A stretch of DNA of 64,000 nucleotides, from assembly GCA_018873245.2 (NCBI GenBank), contig JAEMBT020000003.1, positions 7,707,843 through 7,771,842 of the forward strand, given 5' to 3'. The notes under the pieces are model-generated. The model made no database searches. It had not been told where the DNA came from and saw only the letters and a list, made by a program, of their open reading frames with translations. Below are positions 39,320-53,218 of the stretch, in pieces. Numbering within the stretch: the stretch's first letter is position 1; each line of letters begins with the position of its first letter. The position numbers and the translations under genes were made by a program. This DNA is from Archegozetes longisetosus. Taxonomy: Eukaryota > Arthropoda > Arachnida > Sarcoptiformes > Trhypochthoniidae.

Positions 39320-42300
39320 ATGGCAGACCTTCAAAATGTTCAAAACATTCAGAATACTCACAACAATGCGATCCAAATCTTAAATGAATCGTCTGACCAA
39401 AATATGAACACAAATGGTAACTATTATTCCTATTACTGACTGGGTTCGATCGATTTTATTTGTATTGAGTACTATTTACACTCTTACTCATCAGATCTTA
39501 TTTTATGTAATCAAAGCCTCATTCTAACCACTTCTATCAGTTCTTCATTTAGTTAATTCATTCATTTGTTTATTTATGTTTTAATAGACTATAATTATAT
39601 AATTGAGTACATTTTCGAGTGATTCATAGAACTAATTGATCAGAATATTGATTATAATTGAAATGAATTAGTATTTGGTTTAACCTCATTTTGCATTTGA
39701 ATGAAGATAAACTATACATCAATACAATTGAGGCAATCGTTAAGTAATTTTTTCTTATATTTGTAGAAACCGATCAAATGTCACAAAAGCCAAGGCCGCC
39801 TCCCATCGATGTGAGTCTTATTTCGTTGGAATCGTCATAAATGAATTAGTCAATTGATGATTAATTAATAAATTTTAAAAAATAAATTTTTGCTTAATTT
39901 GATAAACCAGCTGATTTTTAATTGTTTTAAATAGATATCAGGTGCAAGTCAAATGTCAGGGACGGGTCCCAAAACACCTCAAACTCCAGGCCCGTCTTCT
40001 GGTGATAGAAAAAAGTTGGATAAAGAGAGAAAGATCGGTCACAGAAGAGTGGATGAAGAGGGACAGGTTACTTACAAGAAGATACAAACCACACAAATCA
40101 TGGGTTCAATACAACTGGGTATTGGTCACGCGGTCGGGAGTCTAGCCTCGAAACCAGAGAGGGATCTGTTAATGAAAGATTTCATGGAACTGGAAACGGT
40201 TTCATTTACCAAAGACGGCAGTAATACAACACCTGCTCATCATTACAGTGACTTCAAGTTTAAAGTATACGCACCGATCGCTTTCAGATATTTTCGTGAT
40301 CTCTTCGGTATTCAACCCGACGATTATTTGTTATCTGTTTGTAATGAGCCCTTAAGAGAACTGTCAAATCCGGGCGCATCGGGAAGTGTTTTCTATTTAA
40401 CAGACGACGACAACTTTATCATAAAAACAGTACAGCATAAAGAGGCAGAATTTCTATTAAAACTATTGCCCGGTTATTATATGGTAATCATTAGTATTCC
40501 ATAAATTTGTTTCTTTCTTTCCACTTATTGCTCTATTTTTGATTCCAGAATCTAAATCAAAATCCAAGAACTCTTTTGCCAAAATTTTTTGGCCAATACT
40601 GTTATATTTGTGGTGGAAAAAATGTACGAATAATTGTTATGAATAATTTGTTACCGAGTTATGTAAAAATGCATCAAAAATATGACTTAAAAGGATCAAC
40701 TTATAAAAGAAAAGCCAATAAATATGAACGGAAAAAAGAGTCGCCAACTTATAAAGATTTAGACTTTATGGAACATCATCCCGACGGTTTACTACTAGAA
40801 TCTGAAACATATAACGCTTTAATTAAGACAATGCAACGCGACTGTAGAGTTCTTGAAAGTTTTAAAATAATGGACTATAGTTTGTTAGTAGGAATTCATA
40901 ATCTCGATTTGGCAGCTATGGAAAAAGTTGAAAAAATTAAAGCCCAATCTGCGTCTCTGGCAGAACAGGCCGCTGCTGAGGCTCGCTCCCGGGGTGCTCG
41001 CGATAAAGATCATAGTGATAATAATATGTCCAATGATACCAACAAAGGGAATGCAGTCAATTTAACCAGAAGTAAATCTATCAATAAACAAAGAATTGCT
41101 GCCTATTCTACTGCCTTGGAATCGATACAAGCAGAGATCGAACCAATAGATCAAGAAGAAGATATTCCGTAAGAATTTAATTAGAATTTTCTACAGTTTG
41201 AAATTTCAGATACAGCCATTTAGACTTATGTATTTTGATTATTTACATTCAAATATCATATCATGTCATATCAATATAATGTCAATATTGTAAACAAATT
41301 GATTCCTATTTGATAATTGCATTTCAGTCCCGGTGGAATACCTGCACGTAATTCAAAAGGAGAGCGGCTGCTTTTATTCATAGGCATTATTGATATTTTA
41401 CAAAGTTATCGGTTCAAGAAAAAGCTGGAGCACACGTGGAAAGCAGTGTTTCACGACGGGGTACGTCTTTTTTACGTGATCTACAACAATAGATTAAACA
41501 CAAATTAAAATTGATTTCCCTATTCAGGATAGCATATCAGTGCATAGGCCAGGATTCTATGCGCAACGATTTTTAGATTTCATGGCAAAGACTGTGTTCA
41601 AGAAAATTCCATCACGTAAGAAAATATTTATTTTGCTGCTATTAATGCTAGCACTGTACATATATGTGAGCATTTAAGCACTTTTGTTTGACATTACAAA
41701 TGTTGACAAATTTCATCACTTCCATACATTTACTGAAAATGAACCAACTCACAAATTAGAGCCTCAACAATAGCGATTAATACCTTTGGAGCCTAACTAA
41801 AAGCTTTCCTATTCACTCACAGTAGTTGTAACTCACTTTTGATTTTATAGTCATGTATAACAAGATGATATTGAATTTCGAATGAAATAACTTAATAACT
41901 GAATCAACGACTAATTCCTATAAATTAAATGATTATCACTTATGCTATCCTTAAGTGAAGATCAGAATTTAGAAATTGGTGAAAGTATTTGATGACCCAA
42001 ATGTCAGACTTAATGATTAAAATGCTGGCATGTATTTGAAAGGATGCCTGCGCACTAAACAAATAAGAACTTGTGGCAAACGTACACTTATTTGCTTAAA
42101 TCCAATCGCAAATGTAAACTTCTGTTTATGTCATCTTTTCTGTCCTTTTCCTTTCTCTATGCCCTCTATAACCCCAATGCAGTTGATTTGCCTGAAATCA
42201 AAGGTCCTCATCGTAAGTTTCGAACCCTGGTCTCGAGTTACATTGGTATGGGTATGACATGATTCAATTATTTTGATGTACTCTTTCGTGTGATCGTGCT

Positions 42301-44511
42301 TTTCATAGATAGCAAAATTTGGTTTTCTATCTACTCTATATCTTCATTTCCAATTTTTCCAACTTTTTTAGCCTTTAATTGCGCGCATGTTTATTATTGT
42401 GTATTTAGTCTTCAAGTCGATTTCTTGTTCAATAATTGATTCAATTTGAATTCTAGCATTAAAACATTCTCCATCAAAACGTAAGATACAATTGCCAATT
42501 CGTCAGAAGCCGACTTTAACTGGTGGTGATAGTGAATTGGATGGATATCGAGATTTTTCGAGTATGCCATAAAACTATCTTATCAGGCATTGTAATATTG
42601 TAATGAAGTATCTAATTCTAACCTAGATCCTAATGCTAATCGCCCAATGAAGATTCACTTGCCACCGGGTGGACCTCATAAGTTCCGATATACCTCTGAA
42701 GCTGCTCCCAGCTTAAGAACAGTAGTGATCAAACAGGCTGCTAGTAAACAGTCAGTCGCTATTCCAGAAAAGAGTGAAATTGTGAGGTAACTGTTGCACA
42801 GAGTTGGCATTCTATATAACACTCATTCATTTGTAATTATTTCTCGTGAAACCTTGCATTTAAGCAAAAAATGTCATTTTAATTGTTGTAATACTTTTTT
42901 ATTTGTTTTTTGTCGATTCATGTACTCGTTCACGTCTATCTTTTGCATGTAATACTATTTCTCAAAAATTGCGTTGTTCAATGCGTCAATCAAATGCTTT
43001 TATTTAATTTTTAATTAAATGCTCACTTTCAACCCCGACTTATGATTTCTTTTCAGTAAGTTTTCTCAGTTGTTCTGTTGAAGGTTGTAATAAAAGTAAT
43101 TATTACAAATAAAAGGGCCTTAAATTTGAAAGTTTTGAGCCATTCATTAAATTTCGTTTACAATTTTTCATTTTTATTTATCGAAAGTTAGAGTAATCAA
43201 AAACCTTGATCTGGAAAATGCGGCACTTATTTATTTAGATTAGGATTTCAACTGCATGGACTTTCTACTGATTCTCAACTGAATGTACCAAAAACTAGAT
43301 CATTTTAAAAATTTTGAACACTAATAGGATTATATGCTGACTAAGCACTCGTGTTTAAGTTTGTATTGAACAAGCAACATTTGATTTCTTTTTCTTCATT
43401 CAACAATTCACATCATTCTATAGCTTCGATTAATAATTGTTTACTGTTTTGTTTGTTGCGTTGATTTTAACTCAAGACTTGATTTGAATTTCTTCCATTG
43501 TCTTTGTTATGATTGAATGGGAAGTGTTTGAAGTGAACCAAATTAATTTAACAGTTGTTTTGTTCGATTTATAGCATATCTCAAATCGCGCTGCAGACAG
43601 AATCTGAAAGTAGCGTAACCAGTAGCTGTTCGAGTGCCACTTCCTCTGGTCTTGGCTCTACGTTGCGAACAGTGACGTGGACACCACCTCATAGTATCGG
43701 TACTTCGACTCCAACTCATACTGAGGGCACGCCTTCTATCACTGAATCGAGTGAAAGTGGAGACATCGGTAAGATATTGATTCTCACCTTAACTTTGCTG
43801 ACATGTATAGCCTGTGATTTTGATGAGTGACTCAGTGTATTTGAGTTGAATCATAGCTAATTTATTAATCTTTTTGTATTTGATAGCATGCCCGACAACA
43901 CCTGTTAGAAGTCGTAGTTCGACGCGTTATTCCCGATCAAGTGATTGTTCCGACGCTGGAGGAGATAACACAAATGATGCTGAAATGGTAAGAATAATTT
44001 ATTAATCAGGTTAATGAATGCTTCAATTGCTTGGTTGCTGCCGCCTCAGTATAAACGCTTTGGGGCTTTGGGTTGTTATTCCCATTTCGTGTTTCGTTCA
44101 GTCTTTTAGTTCTTTCAGATTTGATTTCAAACTGAATTCTGTTTATCTCAAACTCGTGTATCTATCCGTTAAGTTACTCTAAATTATTGAGTCCTATTCT
44201 TGGAGCTATTGATTAAGATGATAATTATCTTACTCTATGTTCACTTTACATAATTGAATATGTTTTCACTATTACTGTATATTGAATTAGTATATGTCAA
44301 GTGGATTTAAGGCTGCATTGATTGTAATTGCATTACATAATTCAATGTTGAAGCGCACACATGACTGTTTTTGTTACGTTTTCTTTCCTTATTCCCTCCA
44401 CTTATAAAACAGTCCGAGCAGTCCAAACAGCCCGAACAGTCCAAAGCCCCCGCAATCACACCACACGCTACTGGCAATCAGTATTTGAGTACAATCGCTG
44501 AAGACAACTGA
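39320..44511 (+). CDS. PIP5K: Phosphatidylinositol-4-phosphate 5-kinase, type I
   Basis: Makes PI(4,5)P2 from PI4P at the plasma membrane. Coding exons: 39320-39416, 39767-39810, 39935-40483, 40549-41168, 41328-41460, 41528-41615, 42457-42561, 42627-42786, 43575-43768, 43887-43987 and 44413-44511, all in phase, for 729 residues. The optional 30-nt exon 42183-42212 would make 739. Type I features: [15 protein letters not shown] and [20 protein letters not shown] near the N-terminus, [12 protein letters not shown] (nucleotide loop), [27 protein letters not shown] and [35 protein letters not shown] carries the Glu usually found in type I rather than type II enzymes. The C-terminal third is Ser/Thr/Pro-rich and divergent. 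Drosophila relatives are PIP5K59B and sktl; I cannot decide orthology. Exons 1 and 2 encode a non-conserved N-tail and are inferred from phase. Confidence 0.95.
42183..42212 (+). other. Candidate 30-nt cassette microexon in PIP5K
   Basis: Flanked by a strong pyrimidine-rich tract ending AATGCAG and by a GTAAGT donor. Its 30 nt keep phase 1, so inclusion adds ten residues ([10 protein letters not shown]) after the kinase domain without changing the frame. The flanking exons also join in phase without it. Confidence 0.6.
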
Positions 44512-47468
44512 GAACAAGGACAACATTCGGCTTATAAGTCATATTGATATTTGGTTGAATGTTGAAAATTGATTATTAACTCTTCAAACTGAGACAATCA
44601 GATATTCTCAATTTGAGTGAAAATAATTGATTAAGTTTATGTAATTAATTCACTTTAGTATTGATGTGACAAGCATTTAAAGCATTTAAAGCATTTAATT
44701 ATTCGCCCTCTTAATTATCGCATTACATGTGATCGACTTACGATGCTTTTAAACTTAAGTTAATTAACTTAATTTAGCAAATTGTTAAAAATTGTGATAT
44801 AAGTGCATTTTTATTGACAACTAAACATTTTATTGTATTTTATACATTTCAATTCAGTTATAGATATTTTCATAAGCTTATTACCAATAAATTAGTTCTA
44901 CTAAATTGTACTCTTCATCAATACGATTACTGTTACATAATTTGTTTCACACTTTGAAATAGACTCATCTTTGAGAAGATATAATCGTTAGTTCAAACAA
45001 AATGATTAATGATCGATTAAAAGATTGCGTCTGTGTCTTCCTTCACTGATTGGCAACTATAACTGAAATGGACACTAATTGATTATTACTTCTGAATCCC
45101 ATGACATACCAAACAAATTCTATTAAAACTGTTAAGCTAATTTCTAAAAAGTAAGATATCCTAAACTAAACAAAATTTTCAATACTGTATGTTACACTGT
45201 TGAATGTCTGTTCACTATTTCTTTGTCTATTGTAAGTTAAATTTGGTCGGTTAGTGCTCTAAAGTGCTATCTCTAATGTTATTTCAGTCTGAGATAACAC
45301 TTTACAGTCCTCACTCGACTATTATCCTTAAAGTTCTAAAGATTAATAAGTCTAATAATCAAAGCGATGGTTGATAGCAATGGTTAAAACGGATATTTAT
45401 CTTGAAAATAATTAATATGTGGTTAAAACTTTAGGTGTAAATATTATACATATTATAAATAATTATTTAATAGACTTAACTTATTAAACAATTACCCATC
45501 GAATTGTATAGCTTTGAAATTTTAATCAAATTTTTAAATTATTTCCATCTCAATTGTACATTTAAGTTGTAAACATAATCATGATTTCATGTTTAATTCA
45601 ATTCATTAATCTAATAAAGTATCCAATGTTCAAATTGAATCACTTTGTCTCTTATTTCTTTCTTACTTAAAGCCTCAGATATTAAGATTAATTTTCTCAG
45701 TCAAAAGTTAAGATAACTTTTTCAAATCAGTTCGATTGGAGATAATCGCCAAATTAGATAATTTAACGATTATTCAAATGATTTTGATGAGAATCAAGGA
45801 ATCAGATTTAAATATTGAAAACGAGTTTGCATCTGAACGTTTTATTATAATTGGTAGAACTGATAACAAGTTAAGCTTTTTGGACTAGCAGTCATAAATT
45901 ACTTTGATTAATATTAATTGTGATTAAAGTCTTGGCACTAAATGCGAGGGTTACTGAAAGATAGAGATCATTTGTGCACATGCTTTCAGGCCTTGGAGAG
46001 TATTTGAACGGAAAAAGTTAGCGAACTTACAGTATCGCTATAAACCGTTGACCCTTTTTATTATAACAGTCGGTTCAGAGCAATGCCAGAAGTTATTCTT
46101 AGTTAACCTTTGTTTCTACATCTTTGTCAGTCTTTCTTTAGTTTGTTTTCTTTTTAATGTACCAATAATATACTCACACTAGTTGCTAATAAGTGACAAT
46201 TCACTTTTTCAAAGTCATCCTCAATTGACTGATAATCATAAACATTCGATCTGCTAATTTGATGATCAAATTTGTTGTCGTCTTTCATAACATGTTTGCA
46301 ATGGCTTATAACTTGTAGAGTTACAGTGAATAGCTTCATTTCAACTGTATTCAATCATTACTTTCTAGTATTGTTTATTTTCTCAAAGTTATTAAGTTTT
46401 TATGGCAACTGAAATTGTCTGCCACTTCATTCATTTTTGTAATACTAGAGAATAGAAAATAGAGATTCAGGTGTTTCAGAGTCATTAGATATTGTTTTCA
46501 GGTTTAGTTTCAAATTAAACTAAAACACTAATATTTATCCTGCTTGTGATGAAACAATTTTCTCAAAATTAGTTAAGATTCCTAAAATTTTCGTTAAAAC
46601 AGATAACTAGTTTTTAACGGATCATCTATTAGCTGAACTGATCAAACGAAAATCGAAACGATTTTTATCAATCAAATATGGAGAAAAGTTAATGAAAGTT
46701 TGAGTGACTTATAGAGCATAATTAGTAAGACTATGACGCATTCAAAGTTTAAAGTTTGTTAAACTGTCGAATAGTGAACGCATATGCAACAAATTAATCT
46801 TCACATTACTATATTTTCCGAAGAAGCCATCGCACACAAAAGTCATTGATCAGTTTGAGGCTCACTTCAGTGTTGCCATAATAATAGATTAAATGTTTTT
46901 AACCAGTCTATTGTGGCTAATGAGTTAAATTTACATAAAGTATTTTTCCTCTACGATCCTCTACAATGCCCTGAGACAACTTTTCTTATTCAATTATATG
47001 CCATTAAAACAACTGTAATCTAATTGCTTTACAACAATATATCAAAACTTCACAACAGTCTTAAATGTTTGTCAAAATATTTGCAAAGTTTCTAATTAAC
47101 AATATTTATTAAAAAATAAGTTGACGACAGGACTAAGAGTTGAATTGTCTGCGTAATTGATTTATGAACTAATGATAAACTAAATTAGCAAAAAGTTTGT
47201 CATCAATAAATTAGTCGATCTGTTGAAAAAGCATTATTAATGACATTTTTATCAGTAAACAGTGACTAAAGTGAGAAAAATACCAGTTATGACAAGTGGC
47301 AACGAGATCTACACTTGTGTATAGTCACTGCTTATCCTTGCAAATAAAATGTTTGTTTCATTCTATTTTAAATTAATAAAAATTCAAACCAAACTATTTA
47401 TGAGCAAATCATTTAATCATTACATTTAAACGACTGATCTAATTATGAAAAGAACCGTTTGTTTAGGG
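44512..47468. other. Intergenic region between PIP5K and the ZFAND gene
   Basis: The left part should be PIP5K 3' UTR; an aataaa lies near 45613. The remainder is AT-rich with no recognisable gene. The minus-strand open frame 46154-46354 has no domain signal. Confidence 0.55.
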
Positions 47469-47476
47469 TATAAAAG
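47469..47476 (+). promoter_or_regulatory. TATA-like box, possible ZFAND promoter
   Basis: TATAAAAG about 390 bp upstream of a good GTAAGT donor at about 47861 (tttaaag followed by gtaagt). That donor could end a non-coding first exon of the ZFAND gene. No start codon needs to lie there. This link is inference. Confidence 0.35.
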
Positions 47477-47861
47477 GGTTTAGGGCAAAGTTGAGCCGAG
47501 TTTATAAATGACTGCATTTGATTTGGCAATAGATAGCAATTGATAGCAGTGTTCATTAACATGAGATTTGAGCAGAAATAAACCTAAAATCTTTTTGAAC
47601 GTAAGTCACACACATTTGTAATCACATGATATGACGCACTGTAGCTTACAGTGAAGTGAACTGTTTAAAGGGGTTTGAGCGTTACATGCGTAGAGTTTAA
47701 CAAACCAGGGATTTGAAGGTTTTAGGGGCAGTTTTGTGTTGCACAAGTACTAGTTTATGCTGGAGTAGTATTGAATACCAGTTCGCAATATAGTTGACTA
47801 CAGTCCAAGTGTAAGCTACATAGTCAGCTGTCCACAGTATATTTCTCACATTTTTAAAGGT

Positions 47862-49828
47862 AAGTTCTTTTATTTCCTTTAATTATCAATTTTTTTTATT
47901 AGTTTCTATTCATTACATATAACTCTATTAATAAATTTGTAGTTATTAATGTTGAAATGGAGGATAGTTTAGTCGTTATTAAATGAATGTTCATAGAAAA
48001 GTGTGACAATTGGTCGCCATTTTAGCAGAACATGACGAGTCAGTGCGAGACTATAGTATTAGTATTGTATTGAGTGCGACCAATTCCCAACATTACTCGA
48101 GAGCAGTTCACTTTATGTGAACAATATAAGGTCTTTTCCTCAACCAATACCATTAATATTATTACAAATTGTGCTCAAAGTGTCTTCAATTAAATTAATA
48201 TTTAATAATAAATACTGAGGTAAATAATATTGATTTGTTTTGTGGTCTTATTTACCATATAGTAGTCGATCTATTGATAATAGATTTCACCTGTTTTTCA
48301 CTCTATTGTGTGCATTCAGTCCACACCCAAGCTATTCATTTGATTGTTTTATTTAATTATTTAGCTCTTAACTCAAACCATAATTCCTTAAACGTTGTTT
48401 TAATTGTGTTTAAGAGTGAGTTGTTTAGAGTGAAAGGGTTTAATTGGCAACAGATTTGCACTTGTTTGACGTCAAAGTGTTGGTGGTTTAGTGCGTAATA
48501 CAGACAGTCATCTCTCACTCATATGACTAGTATTAAGATTTATTTAAATTTGTGAAATTGATTTTCTTATCATTAGTGTTTGTTAACACCAAAAGCCATT
48601 TTAATGTTTTTAATAAATGGCTGGCATTTAAACAGTTGGATGTATTGAATGGCAGCTAAGCCAAGGACTTTCCTTAACTCAGTTGCATTTCATACCAATA
48701 GGCAAAATCCAACTAATACTAGATTTTTAACATTCAATATAAGGTCAACCGTTAAAGGGTTTGCCTAAATATTCAAATCTAGACAATAGGCAGTCATGTG
48801 TTTATTAGAGATCATATGCACAACATTTGGATTTTACGCGTTTTCTGCATCTGTTTTTTCTGGTAAACCACTTGAAAAAAAACTTAAGAAATACGGATTT
48901 ATAGTGAGAACCCGATGACTTGTGCCAAAATCGCTGGTCTGACGTGAAAACTTTAAATAAGATATATTCGATATGAATGCACCCCAAATGAGTCATTCGT
49001 ACTTTTATTCCTCTTATCAATTGTTGTGTTGAATCTAATTATTCATTTTTGTTGATTGTCAATCCCTTCATTTATACTGTTGAATAGTTAAAATTTGATC
49101 TCGATCAATAGTTTTGTTATGGATCCTATCTTTAGTAAATAATGAAAATATATAAAGAATGATATCAATTTTTTTACATGTTTCTCAGTCAGTTTTATAT
49201 TAAAATACATTAACTTTAGCGTATGATGACGTAATAATAATGAAACATCGCTTTTCATAACTCGATTGCCAACATGTATGGTATTATATGTAATGCTAAC
49301 GATTGAATGCATTCAATACAATTTAGATGTAGTGTCAGTAAATTTAATAACAAAAATCATTTTAGATGTAGGATTGATTGGTGTGTGTGCTTTTCAAACT
49401 AGAATTTACTGCCCTTGTGCTGACTTGTTTGCTGCGCTAAAGATAAAGACTGGAATCATATGACGACTAAAGGCTCAAAGTTGTGCAGTTTCTCTCACAC
49501 AACTCTTCTCTTAGCCCAGCCTTTACTCAAACTTTGATTTGTTAATTCATATATTGTCCTACTTTGCTGATGGCTCTCACTTATGCCACAGAGCCCAACA
49601 ATAACTGTTTAATTAATTTAATGACTTCTATACATTATTGCATTACTTGTTACAGTTTTTCAAATTATATCAAGTATGAAATGTGTAGTAATATGTAATT
49701 AGTACAACATTTGTTCTCAAGATTCAGTTATTCGCTAAATCTACAAATGATTTCCGTCTTCTAACTTTTGATCATTTTAGTTTAGGATAAATCAATCTAA
49801 TCTGATTGATTGGAGACGTATCAATAAT
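47862..49828 (+). other. Presumed long 5' UTR intron of the ZFAND gene
   Basis: Between the candidate non-coding exon and the coding start. No domain-bearing open frame is visible; 48235-48498 is an AT-rich open frame with no homology signal. Confidence 0.4.
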
Positions 49829-51604
49829 ATGGAACGGGATACTAATCAAATGTCTCAGAGCGCCTCTTTGTGTCGTTCTGGTTGTGGATTCTACGGAAAT
49901 CCTTCGAATGATGGACTTTGTTCGCAGTGTTATAAGGATGCAGTTAAGAGGAAACAATCGGCTCCTTCTCCAAGCCAATCATCTGCTGCGGCCGCTGCTG
50001 TTAGTCATACGACAGCCGGAAGAAATAGCCCAATATCTGTTCCAATCGTGGACTCTTCCAATAACTTGCCACTTCTTGCCACTACTCTCGAAAATAGTTT
50101 GAATACAGCCTCACCAACAGTTCCATCTGCGATAATAGTATCTGCTCAAGAGATCAAATTAGAGGTACCCAATTGTACTTCAAATATTTTTCTTGCAATC
50201 TCAAAACGTTTTATCAAACAATATAAATAGTGCGAGCCGTTTGAATCTCTACTATTAGATTAATCAAAGCTCATCGTTCACAATTTTAACCGTGATTTCA
50301 GTTTTGTTTAGTTCTCAGTATCCTTTGAAGACTTGAGTCTTCGTAAGATCGATAATAAGTTTCAAAATTAGCAATAATTAGTTGAGAAATGAGTGATACA
50401 AGTAAAGGAAATAGTGATAAACCTAGAAAGCCCAATGAAACTGATTCGGAGAAGAAAAATATAAATTCTAACAAATCTGATGGGCAAAATAGAAAAACAA
50501 AATTAGGTGTTCAATCAGATAATAGTAGAAAAAAGGCTAAAAAGTCAAATGATTCAGAACTTGCAAGAGAGAGAACAGAGTCACAAACGACAGAATCTAA
50601 TAGTACTAATGAAAGGCCGTTAGATCTAAATGAATTTAATATTGAAAATCAATATTCATTGAGTCCTGAACATGTATGCCCTTTGCAATAAATTTATATT
50701 GTTTTCTAATACGTTTTATATATTTTGCTAGTAAACCATTATTTTGTTTCAATTGAAAGGGTTCGGCAAATCAAGAACATAGTAATCAATCGAGCGCTGT
50801 AAACACAAATGAAAAAGACCTGACTTCAACGCCTCAAACACCTCAAGCAGAAAGCCATCAAAGCGATCCTCCAAAGACTCAGAAAAAGAGAAAGACTAAA
50901 TGCACAAAATGCAAAATCAATGTTGGCGTTATTGGTGAGTTTGAATATTGGTTGAACTCGATTTCTTTAACCTTATTTCGAAGAGGTTTATGTTAAATAG
51001 ATGCTTATTGAGTGAATGGGTGATCGCCTACTTTACTAACTTTACATGTAAAACATGTTACCTAATCAGTTTATTATAATTGCTCATTTTTCATAACCAC
51101 TGCTATCTGATACCAACCTTTTCCTCTCAATAGCTTTTAGGTATTCCATTCACTCAAAACCAGACTATTCAATCCTTTTATGATTCTGTTCAACTAGAGT
51201 TGCCTTCATTTTTATAATAAGCTCTAATAATAGCCTCAAATCTAACTATCGAACAAATGATTCCGAATATTTTTTTTCAAAACTATTGATTTTTGAGAAT
51301 TTTGCAGTCAACATTGAGATAGCCTTGAAGTGATGATGCAGTTAAATTATGCTTGAGAACAATAAAGCCAATGATTACTCAACATCAGTATTCGATAACT
51401 GATCGTTGACGGTGTTAATTGAATTGAATCATTATTGATATCTTGTAATTTCTAGGTTTTCCATGTCGTTGTGGTGGAATCTTTTGTAGTTTTCATCGAT
51501 ATGCCAATGAACATGACTGTACGTTCGACTATAGAGAACATGGAGCAGAAGAAATTCGGAAGAATAATCCACAAGTAATCGGAGAGAAAGTTACAAAAAT
51601 TTGA
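49829..51604 (+). CDS. A20/AN1-type zinc-finger protein (ZFAND5/6-like)
   Basis: Ubiquitin-binding stress-associated protein. The family links ubiquitinated substrates to the proteasome (ZFAND5) or to TRAF signalling (ZFAND6). Exon 49829-50164 encodes the A20 finger: CRSGCGFYGNPSNDGLCSQC, then YKDAVKRKQ and a Ser/Ala-rich stretch. Exons 50760-50934 and 51456-51604 are in phase and encode KKRKTKCTKCKINVGVIG, then GFPCRCGGIFCSFHRYANEH and EEIRKNNPQVIGEKVTKI, the AN1 finger and terminal helix. The middle exon (ending 50673) encodes a Lys/Ser/Asn-rich linker (SDTSKGNSDKPRKPNETDSE) that is unusually long. Its upstream junction is unresolved: the GTACCC donor after KLE is phase 0, but no good phase-0 acceptor precedes 50389. 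A small missed exon, another donor or a separate start (ATG 50389) would explain it. Confidence 0.85.
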
Positions 51605-53218
51605 GGGAATGTAAAGATAGAATATAAATAAAAACCGGTTATCTAGTTTATACAAAAACAATAGCTTAAATACATTTTGGGTATTCATCAACTCTTTAAA
51701 TTGTCATCTTTTCAATCATGCATTCATTTATCAAGTCAACCATTCAATATCACATTATTTTATTCTAAATTCATTAATATGGTTACAAACAATTGACACT
51801 TCATAGCCCCTATAAGATAAACTCTATAAAACTTATTATTTGGGTTTCGTTCGTTTGTTACGATTATTAATATGCCAATACCTAAACATGCCGTTAGTGT
51901 AACTTATCGGGCGTTTATTTGTATCAATATTCTTTTCATTTAAAGGCAGTTATACTAGAATTTGCTTATGTATTATATTGTCATAATTGTTAAAATTACT
52001 CTATTATTACATCCAGTTTGTTGTTATATAAATAGAAAACTTCTTGTGTCAGAACTAAATTTATTGCCAATTTATTACATATTTATTTAATTTTCTGATT
52101 AAAATTGTCAAATAGTATTCATACATGAGGCTCTTTGGTCTGATGCCAGTTATCTTCTACCGTTCAGACTATTTGCAATTGTGAGACATTTTCAGTCTCA
52201 CTCGTAGTTGGGTTTGAGGACTAACCGTTAATAAACGAAGTTAGAGAAGGTAACAATTGCTTCGAGTGGATAATTCTGTGACTAATTTTGATAAATGATA
52301 GACTGCTTCGTTCCCTATAGTCTCATGTATGTATAATTATCAGAGCAAGTCTTATATGAAATGATTGATGCCATTTGCAAACAATTGACATTTTGCCTCA
52401 TAGTTGCAGTTTTATTGCATTACAGTTGAATAATACATTTCATTCATGTATACTTTAAGTCGTCTGAATAATAACGATAAGAACAGTTTTTGATGATTTT
52501 AATAAAAATAACTCTTAAATTTGTCTTAATGATTTCTTTTTCAATGGTAACATCGAGTAATTTGAAGTAAGCTATGCAATCCTTACCGCGTAATTAAATC
52601 TGACGTTTGCATAATTGAGGCTCAACTACATCAGTTAACTGTTTAAATTCAAATTTGTTTTGCAATAATATTCATATTCAACTCAATTGCTAAATATAGA
52701 AAAGTAATACTAATGAACGTCTTTCTAATGCATTAAATTGATCTGAACAACTATAATTAATGTGTATTAAATATAAGAAAAGCTAATGAATGCTATATTG
52801 CTTTGATATGTTGTAAAACTGATCTAAATTAACTTCAAATAAGATATTCTAAAAAAGCTCAAAATTTAGATAATGATTAAAATAAGTAAAGTATAATAAT
52901 TAACTGCTCATTTAAATGGTATATTTTACTCATTTAATAATTGATTCTCATGAATAAGTGTCTTTATATTTGTTAATTTAAATTTAGTTCTACAAAAGAT
53001 CAACTATAGTTTCGTAATTAAGTTGAAATATATGAAAAAGCGTCAAAGCATTTTGAAGTTACAATAGAACAACTTTATATCGTAAATACATTTGCTCAAT
53101 TTCTGATATCATAATAAGCTTCATGTAAAGTAACTGAAAACAAACACGTGAGTCGTATGAGGCATTCACTTGAGATGTTTGGACAATTAACTCAAACATA
53201 AATGCCAACCAAAACATA
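51605..53218. other. Intergenic region between convergent ZFAND and mRpL21
   Basis: 3' untranslated regions of both genes presumably fall here. No further gene was recognised. Confidence 0.6.

Noticed and set aside
48235..48498. 87-codon plus-strand open frame
   Set aside because: Lies in the presumed ZFAND leader intron; hydrophobic AT-driven composition and no domain.
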